A stretch of DNA of 38,077 nt. Origin: Myxococcales bacterium. GTDB lineage: Bacteria; Myxococcota; Polyangia; Polyangiales; Polyangiaceae. The position numbers were made by a program, and so were the translations under genes. This document shows positions 8,667 through 17,194 of this stretch, piece by piece; the first letter of the stretch is position 1; every line of letters starts with the position of its first letter. The stretch lies in contig PLXW01000028.1 in NCBI GenBank assembly GCA_003151595.1, forward strand, positions 1 to 38,077, in the 5' to 3' direction. Under the pieces are notes generated by a model. The model made no database searches. It saw nothing but the letters and a program-made list of their open reading frames with translations, and had not been told where the DNA came from.

Positions 8667-10019
8667 GTGAGATCCTTCCGTCCGCGCAACCATTCGCGCT
8701 CCAATCACTCTTCCAATAACAATTCCGGTAGCAATCAGCCCCGAGGCCAGTCGGCCCAGGGCGACAGCCGCTTCGGCGGTGCGCCGGCTCCCGCGCCGGT
8801 GCGTGTGTCGACGCCGATCACGCCCGAGGCCGTCGCCGCCGTGGAGGCCTCGCCGTTCACCGCGCTCGGTCTCCTTCAGCCGCTCGTTCGCGCCGTGCTC
8901 GAAGACGGGTACACGGTGCCCACGCCGGTGCAGCGCGAGGTCATCCCGCCGCTCCTCGCCGCGCGCGACGTGCTCGCCGCTGCGCAGACCGGCACGGGCA
9001 AGACCGCCGCGTTCGTGCTCCCGCTCCTTCAGCGGCTTCACCTCGCCAACGTCGCCACGGCTGCCGCGCAAGGCACGGCCTCGGCGCGCATTCGCGTGCT
9101 CATTCTCACGCCGACGCGCGAGCTCGCGTCGCAGATCGCGGAGAGCATCGCGGCCTATGGCCGTCACCTCCGCATCCGTCACACGGTCGTCTACGGAGGC
9201 GTGAGTCAGCACCGCCAGGAGATCGCGCTGCGCCAGGCGCCGGACATTCTCGTCGCCACGCCCGGCCGCCTCCTCGACCTGATGAACCAGGGCGTCGTGC
9301 GGCTCGACGGCGTCGAATACTTCGTCCTCGACGAAGCGGACCGCATGCTCGACATGGGGTTCATCCATGACGTGAAGCGGATCATGGTGGCCCTCCCGGC
9401 CGCGCGTCAGACGCTGCTCTTCTCGGCGACCATCCCGCAGACGATCGAGTCGCTCGCGCAGCGCCTGCTCCGCGATCCGGTGCGCGTCGCGGTGACGCCG
9501 GCGGTGACCACCGCGGTGAACGTCGAGCAGTCGGTGCTCTTCGTCGCCAAGATCGACAAGCGCGCGGCGCTCGAGCGCGTCCTTCGCGAAGGCAAAGTGG
9601 AGCGCGCGATCGTCTTCACGCGCACCAAGCACGGCGCCAATCGCCTCTCCGAGCAGCTCGAGAAGTCGGGCATCGACTCGGTCGCCATCCACGGCAACAA
9701 GTCGCAGAACGCGCGCGAGCGTGCGCTCAGCGCGTTCAAGAGCGGCACCACGCGCGTGCTGGTCGCGACCGACGTGGCCGCGCGCGGCATCGACGTCGAC
9801 GGCATCTCGCACGTCATCAACTACGACCTCCCCGACGTCGCCGAGAGCTACGTCCACCGCATCGGCCGCACCGGCCGCGCGGGCGCCACGGGGAGCGCGA
9901 TCTCGTTCTGCGATCGCGACGAGCGCGGATTGCTCGCGGACATCGAGCGGCTCATTCGGCGACGGCTGCCGGAGTTCGCGACGGCTCCGAAGCGGGTCGA
10001 GCCGCCGCGCGCGTCGTAG
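8667..10019 (+). CDS. DEAD-box ATP-dependent RNA helicase, RhlE-like
   Basis: About 450 aa. ATP-dependent unwinding of RNA duplexes, probably in ribosome assembly or mRNA decay. All core motifs are present: Q motif ([20 protein letters not shown] then PTPVQ), Walker [25 protein letters not shown] ([13 protein letters not shown]), [18 protein letters not shown], and [10 protein letters not shown]. The N-terminal tail is Ser/Asn/Arg-rich ([16 protein letters not shown]), and the C-terminal extension after the second RecA domain is short. The start is uncertain: the frame is open to TTG 8523, but residues encoded before 8667 are Arg-rich and look like out-of-frame DNA. I prefer GTG 8667 although no good ribosome site precedes it. 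Confidence 0.93.
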   Translation: MRSFRPRNHSRSNHSSNNNSGSNQPRGQSAQGDSRFGGAPAPAPVRVSTPITPEAVAAVEASPFTALGLLQPLVRAVLEDGYTVPTPVQREVIPPLLAARDVLAAAQTGTGKTAAFVLPLLQRLHLANVATAAAQGTASARIRVLILTPTRELASQIAESIAAYGRHLRIRHTVVYGGVSQHRQEIALRQAPDILVATPGRLLDLMNQGVVRLDGVEYFVLDEADRMLDMGFIHDVKRIMVALPAARQTLLFSATIPQTIESLAQRLLRDPVRVAVTPAVTTAVNVEQSVLFVAKIDKRAALERVLREGKVERAIVFTRTKHGANRLSEQLEKSGIDSVAIHGNKSQNARERALSAFKSGTTRVLVATDVAARGIDVDGISHVINYDLPDVAESYVHRIGRTGRAGATGSAISFCDRDERGLLADIERLIRRRLPEFATAPKRVEPPRAS

Positions 10020-10061
10020 GGCGAAAATTCCTCAACGAGTGCGGGTCGTTGCGGCAGAGGG

Positions 10062-10213
10062 GGGTGTCGCGACACCTCTTGGGACCTGTCGCGACAGGTC
10101 CGTGGACCTGTAACGACACCTCTTGGAACCTGTCGCGACAGGTCAGTCGACCTGTAACGACCCCACGCGCCACCTGTAACCACCCCTTCGCCACCTGTCG
10201 CGACGGATGGGGC
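10062..10213. repeat. Array of 22-bp tandem repeats with nested perfect palindromes
   Basis: Seven degenerate units begin at 10062, 10084, 10106, 10128, 10150, 10172 and 10193, spaced 22,22,22,22,22,21 bases. The core is ACCTGT(CG or AA)CGAC. Units with CG form palindromes: 20 bp GGACCTGTCGCGACAGGTCC at 10082-10101, 16 bp at 10128-10143, 14 bp GGTGTCGCGACACC at 10063-10076. Units with AA break the symmetry, and the two kinds alternate, so a 44-bp higher-order repeat (10070-10113 and 10114-10157) is also seen. It lies between the converging helicase and Uma2 genes, so it is not in an obvious promoter. There are no unique spacers, so it is not CRISPR. Confidence 0.85.
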
Positions 10214-10253
10214 GCGACCGATGGGGCAACGCGTAGCTCCGCGCCTTGCTGGA

Positions 10254-10844
10254 TCAACCGTCGCCTTCGGCCTCGAGCTCATCGAGGCGTGCCCAGAGCT
10301 TCGCGACGTCCAGCGCGAGCCCGCGACAGCCCGGCACGGATTCGATGCGTCCGTCGGTGACCGCGAGCGCGCGCGTGTAGCGGCCGCCGTCGCCGAGCTC
10401 ACAGATCTCGAAGATGCGGAGCTTCGGATCGACGAGCCAGTACCAGCGTGCGCCGAACGCCGCGTACTCCTCGTACTTGTCGACGCGATCGCGCCGCTCG
10501 TCGCGCGGGTCAGGCGAGATGACCTCGATGATGATATCCGGCGGGATCCGCACGAGGCCGAGCGCGGGCGGGCGGCGGCCGGGAAGGAAGACCGACAGAT
10601 CGGGCTTCCGTCCGCGGCGTGGAAGGACCGCGAACTTCGCTTCGGAGCCGATGATCCAGCCCTTGTCGTCGAGCCAGTTTCCGAGCGCTCGAGTGAGCCA
10701 GCTGACGACGACTTCGTGCAAACAGCTAGGCACCTCTTCCTCCACGAGGATGCCATCGACCAGCTCGCCCTCGACCTCTTCGTCCAGGGCGTACCACTCC
10801 TCGAGCGTCATCGTGGTCGACTGCGCCGTCATCGCTCGAAGCAT
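10254..10844 (-). CDS. Uma2-family (DUF820) putative PD-(D/E)XK endonuclease
   Basis: 196 aa. The Uma2 family has a restriction-endonuclease-like fold. Visible features are TLEEWYALDEEVEGELVDGILVEEE with Glu27, KPDLSVFL with Asp82, IIIEVISPD with Glu107, then RVDKYEEYAAFGARWYWLVDP, the family's hallmark C-terminal half. The three acidic positions match the expected metal site, so an active nuclease fold is plausible, though cellular function is unknown for the family. ATG 10844 is chosen because AAAGGA lies about 9 bases upstream; ATG 10832 is possible, and the open frame to 10955 is not credible. Unusual setting: palindromic repeat arrays lie both downstream (10062-10213) and upstream (11027-11459). 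Confidence 0.88.
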   Translation of the reverse strand: MLRAMTAQSTTMTLEEWYALDEEVEGELVDGILVEEEVPSCLHEVVVSWLTRALGNWLDDKGWIIGSEAKFAVLPRRGRKPDLSVFLPGRRPPALGLVRIPPDIIIEVISPDPRDERRDRVDKYEEYAAFGARWYWLVDPKLRIFEICELGDGGRYTRALAVTDGRIESVPGCRGLALDVAKLWARLDELEAEGDG

Positions 10845-11026
10845 AGCATTCGGTCCTTTGGTGCATCCGTGGTGCGCCATAGAGCAGCGAGTGTGCCGCC
10901 GCTGAAACGAGGCGATTCCCGCTGTGAGAGCGCGGGCGCCTGGTGTCCCGGCCACTTCTTTGGGTGGCCCGCGCCGGAGTCGCGGCGAGTGAAGGCGTAC
11001 CTTGCGGGAGCGAGCTCAATGGGCCG

Positions 11027-11376
11027 CACACCCGACGGTCCGGGAAGCCGAGGGGACACGTCGGGACGCGCACCCGACGCTCCGGGATGCCGAGGGGACG
11101 CGTCCGGACGCGCGCCCGACGCTCCGGGAAGCCAGCCCGACACGTGGGGGGGAGCACCCGACGCTCCCGTAAGCCGAGGGGACACGTCATGACGCGCTCT
11201 CGACGCGTCGGGAAGCCGAGAGGACACGTCGGGACGCGCACCCGACGGTCCGGGAAGCCGAGGGGACACGTCGGGACGCGCACCCGACGCATCGGGAAGC
11301 CGAGGGGACACGTCGGGACGCGCTCCCGACGGTCCGGGAAGCCGAGGGGACACGTCGGGACGCGCTCCCATCGCCT
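11027..11376. repeat. 42-bp tandem repeat array (8 units) with a hairpin in each unit
   Basis: Eight units of exactly 42 bases start at 11041, 11083, 11125, 11167, 11209, 11251, 11293 and 11335, preceded by a partial unit. The core is CGGGAAGCCGAGGGGACACG followed by TCGGGACGCG and a variable CACCCGACGGTC. Within units CGTCGGG is followed 7 bases later by its complement CCCGACG (for example 11059-11065 and 11073-11079), giving 7-bp stems. The period is a multiple of three, which keeps several frames open on both strands: GKPRGHVGTRTRRS repeated on plus, SGARPDVSPRLPGP and VPTCPLGFPDRRVR on minus. No frame has a convincing start, so I treat the array as non-coding. Confidence 0.85.
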
Positions 11377-11377
11377 C

Positions 11378-11459
11378 GGGGCGCCCTCGGATCGCGTCCG
11401 GACGCGGTGGAGTCGCGTCGGGACGCCGTGGGATCGCGTCGGGACGCCGTGGGATCGCC
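11378..11459. repeat. 21-bp tandem repeats continuing the 42-bp array
   Basis: Four units of 21 bases start at 11378, 11399, 11420 and 11441 (last one slightly short). The best copies read GGGACGCCGTGGGATCGCGTC. They directly follow the 42-bp units and are half their length, which suggests that the 42-bp array grew from a 21-bp ancestor or that both keep a two-helical-turn spacing. No gene is supported here. Confidence 0.75.
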
Positions 11460-11468
11460 ATGGAACGA

Positions 11469-11553
11469 GCGCCCAATGCCGAACCACGGTCCAAGTTCGG
11501 TGCTTCGCGAGGCGCGGTCTCCGCGCCCAAACGGTCTACGTTCGGTGCTTTCG
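11469..11553. repeat. Imperfect direct repeat between the array and the peptide genes
   Basis: The blocks GCGCCCAA, ACGGTC and GTTCGGTGCTT occur in the same order twice: 11469-11476, 11486-11491, 11495-11505, and again 11523-11530, 11531-11536, 11540-11550. The first copy carries 9 extra bases. The GTTCGGTGC block resembles GTTCGGCGC at the 3' end of the second peptide gene, which may be a trace of an old duplicated copy or chance. The rest of 11554-11664 holds a small dyad (CGATCG at 11622-11627 and 11631-11636) and the ribosome site of the first peptide gene, and nothing else I can name. Confidence 0.45.
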
Positions 11554-11664
11554 CATGGTTGCGATCTGGATCATCGGTACGCCATTGCGTGTGCGCCAAC
11601 GCTTGCTAGAGAACGGTTCGTCGATCGCCGCGATCGGCGGCACCTATCGATCGGAGAACATCAA

Positions 11665-11733
11665 ATGAAGATCAAGACGAGCATCAAGGCCGGCCCGAAC
11701 TGCACCGGCAACAGCTGTCCGAAGGCGATCTGA
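11665..11733 (+). CDS. Short tandem peptide 1 (22 aa), possible modified-peptide precursor
   Basis: Begins MKIKTSIKAGPNCTG and ends NSCPKAI. GGAG at 11653-11656 lies 8 bases before the ATG, so translation is credible. The next peptide starts directly after the TGA and repeats the first 15 residues exactly. The Lys-rich N-terminal ten residues look like a leader, and the tail has two cysteines in a CxTGxxCPK arrangement (Cys13, Cys18). From memory, short peptides of a K-(I/V)-K-T-x-(I/V)-K-A-G type occur in tandem copies in cyanobacteria and myxobacteria, but I cannot verify membership. No maturation enzyme (radical SAM, YcaO, LanM) is in this window. Function unknown; duplication and ribosome sites are the evidence that it is a gene. 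Confidence 0.65.
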   Translation: MKIKTSIKAGPNCTGNSCPKAI

Positions 11734-11805
11734 ATGAAGATCAAGACGAGCATCAAGGCTGGCCCGAACTGCACCGGCACCGGCTGTCCGAAGTTCGGCG
11801 CGTAG
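11734..11805 (+). CDS. Short tandem peptide 2 (23 aa), paralogue of peptide 1
   Basis: Begins MKIKTSIKAGPNCTG and ends TGCPKFGA. The ATG abuts the TGA of peptide 1 (TGAATG), and GAAGG at 11721-11725, inside the end of peptide 1, is 8 bases upstream, so the pair is likely translated from one message. The first 46 bases differ from peptide 1 by one silent change, then the 3' ends diverge except for the conserved Cys-Pro-Lys. A conserved head with a variable tail is the pattern of a leader plus core. After the TAG come 154 bases to the next kinase gene, including a run of eight G at about 11823-11830; the kinase might be co-transcribed. Confidence 0.65.
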   Translation: MKIKTSIKAGPNCTGTGCPKFGA

Positions 11806-11959
11806 ATCCGCGCGCGGGTCACGGGGGGGGACCGTGCCGTGGTGCACGGCTCGACGCCTGCTGAAATCGCGGCGCCTCCTATTCTTGCTCGGGGTGAGTG
11901 ACGACGTCGATTGACCCTCGCTCTGCCGCCACGCCATTGATCCTGTAGCGTAGACGAAC

Positions 11960-14521
11960 TTGTCTCTCCGCCCGGGTGATGCCGTCGAGCATTTCGTGAT
12001 CGTGTCCTCCCTCGGCGAGGGGGGCATGGGGCAAGTGTACCTCGCGCGCGACACGCGTCTTCAACGCAGCATCGCGCTGAAGATCATGCAGCCCGAGGCC
12101 GAGGGCGAGGGGAGCGCGCAGAGCGCGAGCAACGGCGCGGCGCGGCTTCTTCGCGAGGCGCAGTCGGCCGCGGGGCTCGAGCACCCGAACGTCGTGACGA
12201 TCTACGAGGTCGGCGAGATCAAAGGCGAGGGCGAGGAGGCCGGGCGCCCGTTCATCGCCATGGAGCTCGTGAAGGGGAAGGCGCTTCGCGCGTTCGTCGG
12301 CGACGAGAGCGTCAAGATGAAGGAGCGCGTTCGGTGGCTCACCGACACGGCGCGTGCGCTGGCGGCGGCGCATCGCGCGGGGTTGATCCATCGCGACATC
12401 AAGCCCGAGAACGTGATGGTCCGCGACGACGGCGTCGTGAAGGTGCTCGACTTCGGGCTCGCCAAGCGCGCCGCGTCGGGGGCGCAGAGCATGTCGTCGT
12501 CGACCGAAGCGCAGGTGCTCCCGAGCCTGACGGGCAAGGGGATCGCGATCGGCACGCCGTACTACATGGCGCCGGAGCAGATGCGCCGCGAGCCGCTCGA
12601 CGGACGCGCCGATCAGTTCGCGTGGGGCGTCGTCGCGTACGAGCTGCTTTCGGGCATTCCGCCGTGGGGGCGCGAGGTCGACGCGTTGGAGCTCGTGTCG
12701 AAGCTGCTGAGCGAGGATCCCACGCCGCTCTCCGAGGTTCGTCCCGACGTTCCGCCGCACGTCGCCGCCGCCGTAACGCGCGCGATGTCGAAGCGGAAGG
12801 GGGCGCGCTTCGACACGATGGACGCGTTGATCGCGTCGCTCGAAGACGAGAGCGGCGCGTTCCTTCCGACGATGCCGAGGATCGCCGTGAGCGAGCCGGA
12901 TCTGCCGGACACGCCGGTCGTGCCGACGGAGCGATTGCGAAGCACGGTGGCGGTGCGACCGCGAGCGTGGGGCGTGCGGATCGCCGTCGGCGCGGCCGTC
13001 GTCGCGGCGTCCGCCTTCGCGATCGTCGCCGTGTCGAAGCGCGCCGGTCAGAAGACGTCCGCGCCGAGCGCTTCGGTCGCTGTGGCTCCGCACGAGTGCG
13101 CGCACAACACGGAGTGCGTCGCGAAGCTCGGCGGGAAGCCCGCGGTCTGCAACCCGAGCGGGAAGTGCGCGGCGATCGAGTCGCAGGACTGCAAGGCGCA
13201 ATACGCAGCGGACGATCTGAAACGCGACGACGCGGTGTGGCTCGGCGCGATGTACCCCCTGAGCGGTGAGGACTCCTCTTTTGGTGACGTCGAGGCGCGA
13301 GCATTCGATCTTGGGCGAGAGGACTTCACATCTCTCGCGGGCGCGCAGCTCCTGTCGGTTCGTCCTCTGGACGTCGTGCTCTGCAATGACGCCACCGATC
13401 CGGTGCGCGCCGCGAAACACCTCGCCGACGATCTCGGCGTTCCAGCGGTCGTAGGGTTCCGCTCCAGCAACGAGCTCATGGATCTCGCCGGGTCCCTCTT
13501 CATTCCTCGCGGACTTCTGACCGTTGCCGCGCTCAACACGAGCCCGCTGGTCACGGAGGTTCCGCAACCGCCCGGCACGCCACGACTCGTCTGGAGAACG
13601 ACCTACAACCTGGCTGACACGGCGAAGCCGCTGGCCCTGTTCGTCGAGCAGAAGATCGAGCCGGAGGTGCGTGCAAAGACGACCGGAAGACCGGCGAGAG
13701 TCGCGCTGGTGCGCATGAAGACGATGGGGACGTTGTCCCTCGCTCACGCCTTGGTCAACGAGCTCGCGTTCAACGGAAAGTCAGCCATCGACAATGGGTC
13801 GGCCTTTCGCGAGATCGTGGTCGACGAGTCTGGGGGCGGAGTACCCAACTGGTCGCGCGCCGCCGACGAGCTTCGCGAGTTCGCGCCCGACATCGTCCTC
13901 TTCCAAGGAGGCGACGACCTAATCCGCAACGTCGTCGAGCCAGCTGAAGCCGCGTGGAGCGCGCACGCGGGCCCGCGGCCCGTCTACGTGACGATGAACG
14001 TCCTCGCCAAGGAGGTCTTCGCCTTCGTCGGCGCGAGCGCCGATCGTCGCCGGCGGTTCTTCGGAATGACGACGCGCTCGACCACGCCTGCAAACGCGCA
14101 CTTCGTGATGCACTACAACGAATCCAACGCGCAGAAGATCACGCGCTCGACCTCTCCGAACGACTCCTACGACGCGTTCTACTTTCTCGCCTACGCGGTC
14201 TACAGCCTGGGCGGCTCCCCGATCACGGGCGCTGCGCTATCGGGAGCATTCCGCCGTCTCGTCCCGCCGGGCACTCCCATCGAGGTCGGGCCCACGGACA
14301 TCTTCAAGGCGCTCGACGTCCTTCGGCGGGGCGAGAACATCGATCTCGACGGCGCGACGGGCAGGCTCGATTTCGATCTCGCGCGCGGCGAGGCGCCGGT
14401 GGATTTCTCGGTTCTCTGCGTGGACGTCGACGCGCGCGGTAAGGCCGTGGCGACCATCGAATCGGGGATCGTCTACGACTCCACGCGGAAGGCGCTCGAG
14501 GGGATCGCGCAGTGTCCGTGA
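11960..14521 (+). CDS. Transmembrane Ser/Thr kinase with periplasmic-binding-protein sensor (853 aa)
   Basis: Receptor-type kinase. Kinase domain about 10-295: glycine loop LGEGGMGQVY, Lys41, HRDIKPEN (144-151), DFG (164-166), GTPYYMAPEQ (198-207). One membrane helix at about 339-358 (RIAVGAAVVAASAFAIVAVS). Beyond it comes a Cys-rich linker with Cys380, 386, 397, 403 and 411, then about 424-850 resembles the type-1 periplasmic binding proteins of amide/branched-chain amino-acid ABC uptake (WLGAMYPLSGEDSSFG, VPAVVGFRSSNELMDLA, ANAHFVMHYNESN, NDSYDAFYFLAYAVYSLGG). Inference: ligand binding outside controls phosphorylation inside. Start TTG 11960 is unusual but gives MSLRPGD, matching MSFEPGE of the kinase at 17195. 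The sensor half shows somewhat looser codon bias than the kinase half. Confidence 0.9.
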   Translation: MSLRPGDAVEHFVIVSSLGEGGMGQVYLARDTRLQRSIALKIMQPEAEGEGSAQSASNGAARLLREAQSAAGLEHPNVVTIYEVGEIKGEGEEAGRPFIAMELVKGKALRAFVGDESVKMKERVRWLTDTARALAAAHRAGLIHRDIKPENVMVRDDGVVKVLDFGLAKRAASGAQSMSSSTEAQVLPSLTGKGIAIGTPYYMAPEQMRREPLDGRADQFAWGVVAYELLSGIPPWGREVDALELVSKLLSEDPTPLSEVRPDVPPHVAAAVTRAMSKRKGARFDTMDALIASLEDESGAFLPTMPRIAVSEPDLPDTPVVPTERLRSTVAVRPRAWGVRIAVGAAVVAASAFAIVAVSKRAGQKTSAPSASVAVAPHECAHNTECVAKLGGKPAVCNPSGKCAAIESQDCKAQYAADDLKRDDAVWLGAMYPLSGEDSSFGDVEARAFDLGREDFTSLAGAQLLSVRPLDVVLCNDATDPVRAAKHLADDLGVPAVVGFRSSNELMDLAGSLFIPRGLLTVAALNTSPLVTEVPQPPGTPRLVWRTTYNLADTAKPLALFVEQKIEPEVRAKTTGRPARVALVRMKTMGTLSLAHALVNELAFNGKSAIDNGSAFREIVVDESGGGVPNWSRAADELREFAPDIVLFQGGDDLIRNVVEPAEAAWSAHAGPRPVYVTMNVLAKEVFAFVGASADRRRRFFGMTTRSTTPANAHFVMHYNESNAQKITRSTSPNDSYDAFYFLAYAVYSLGGSPITGAALSGAFRRLVPPGTPIEVGPTDIFKALDVLRRGENIDLDGATGRLDFDLARGEAPVDFSVLCVDVDARGKAVATIESGIVYDSTRKALEGIAQCP

Positions 14522-14543
14522 GTGACTCTCGCGCGTACGCGAC

Positions 14544-15035
14544 TCAGATGCTCAGCTTCGCGCAGCCACTCGGGCAGGTCGGATCCCAGATGACGGTCTG
14601 GAAGCCCGACGCGGCAGCGCCGATGCAGTGATTGGTCCCCTCGTAGGCTTCGGCTTTCACGCCCGCGCTGCTGTTGACGGAACCGTCGACCCACACGGCC
14701 GTTCCCGCGTACGGGCACGTCGTGCCGAACCACCAGTTCGTATGTCCGTCCATCCCGACGGCGATCGGCCGGGTGCATCCGAGTTGGGAGAGCGAGTATT
14801 CAAACGGGCCGCTGACCGGATCATTCGGATTGAAATCGCGCCCGCCCGAAGTGCAGCACATCGTGCTCGGGTTGCATGTGAACTGCGGCGCGGGCGGGCC
14901 TTGCAACTGACTTCTCAACTCCTCGCTCGACGACTCGCTCGGCTCCGTCCCCTCGGTCTGCACCGCGCACCCCATCATCGAGCATGCGACGAACCCGACG
15001 ACGGCGACGATCTGAGCGACGATGCGAGCGTTCAT
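14544..15035 (-). CDS. Small Cys-containing lipoprotein, sigma-54-controlled candidate
   Basis: 163 aa, unknown family. The N-terminus MNARIVAQIVAVVGFVACSMMGC is a lipoprotein signal (lipobox MMGC, Cys23). A Ser/Glu-rich segment (EGTEPSESSSEEL) follows, then a domain with cysteines in CNPSTMCC, LGC, TTC, HC and a C-terminal CPSGC, suggesting disulfides outside the cytoplasm. The region WWFGTTCPYAGTAVWVDGS is Trp/Tyr-rich. GGGAGAGGGA immediately upstream of ATG 15035 is a strong ribosome site. A sigma-54-type promoter lies at 15089-15104, with possible activator sites at 15163-15234, and the FHA/sigma-54 activator gene is next upstream, so it is the likely local target of that regulator. Confidence 0.82.
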   Translation of the reverse strand: MNARIVAQIVAVVGFVACSMMGCAVQTEGTEPSESSSEELRSQLQGPPAPQFTCNPSTMCCTSGGRDFNPNDPVSGPFEYSLSQLGCTRPIAVGMDGHTNWWFGTTCPYAGTAVWVDGSVNSSAGVKAEAYEGTNHCIGAAASGFQTVIWDPTCPSGCAKLSI

Positions 15036-15088
15036 GGTGTTCCCTCTCCCTGGGTGGCCTGCGCACTGGGGCGCGACGGAGACAGGTA

Positions 15089-15104
15089 ATGCAGCGCTCG
15101 TGCC
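15089..15104 (-). promoter_or_regulatory. Sigma-54 (RpoN) promoter for the small lipoprotein gene
   Basis: On the minus strand the sequence is GGCACGAGCGCTGCAT. Against the consensus TGGCACG-N4-TTGCA it has GGCACG, four spacer bases, then cTGCA, with the invariant GG (15104-15103) and GC (15092-15091) at the required 12-base register. Predicted start of transcription is near 15079, leaving a leader of about 44 bases before ATG 15035. The next gene upstream encodes a sigma-54 activator. Seen directly: motif and spacing. Inferred: activity. Confidence 0.78.
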
Positions 15105-15162
15105 GTCTCACCCGATCGCGAATCGCCCGAGACTTTCGCAGGCTCGCGATCTCGCGCGATGC

Positions 15163-15234
15163 AGGTTGTACCAAACGAAGTCCAATGTCCGATGTAGGTC
15201 TCGACGTGTTGTACCAAACCCGTTGGTACAACCT
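15163..15234. promoter_or_regulatory. TTGTACCAA inverted repeats, candidate enhancer sites for the sigma-54 activator
   Basis: AGGTTGTACCAA at 15163-15174 is the exact reverse complement of TTGGTACAACCT at 15223-15234. A further copy, GTTGTACCAA at 15208-15217, forms with 15223-15232 a perfect 10-bp inverted repeat around a 5-base gap. Relative to the predicted start at about 15079 the sites lie near -86 to -95 and -129 to -155, the usual range for enhancer sites bound by Fis-type HTH domains. The inner repeat also sits just past the activator gene's stop (15237), so a terminator role is an alternative, though it lacks GC-rich stems and a T-tract. Confidence 0.6.
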
Positions 15235-15236
15235 GT

Positions 15237-17099
<1,863 letters not shown>

Positions 17100-17194
17100 G
17101 TCTCGCGCCCCCCTGATCGACAGTAACCGACCGGTCTCCGCCCGGCCAACGGCGCAACACGCTGCGGGGCGCATTCCGATATCCTCGGGGACCG

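Noticed and set aside
10062..10213. CRISPR array
   Set aside because: Units are only 22 bases with no unique spacers and no cas genes nearby.
10943..11668. 241-codon plus-strand frame through the 42-bp array, ending in ATGA overlap with peptide 1
   Set aside because: Open only because the repeat length is divisible by three; no ribosome site, and comparable minus-strand frames exist. Kept as a note in the array entries.
15208..15232. Intrinsic terminator of the sigma-54 activator gene
   Set aside because: A perfect hairpin just past the stop is present, but the stem is not GC-rich, no T-run follows, and a second matching site 34 bases away fits activator binding better. Not fully excluded.
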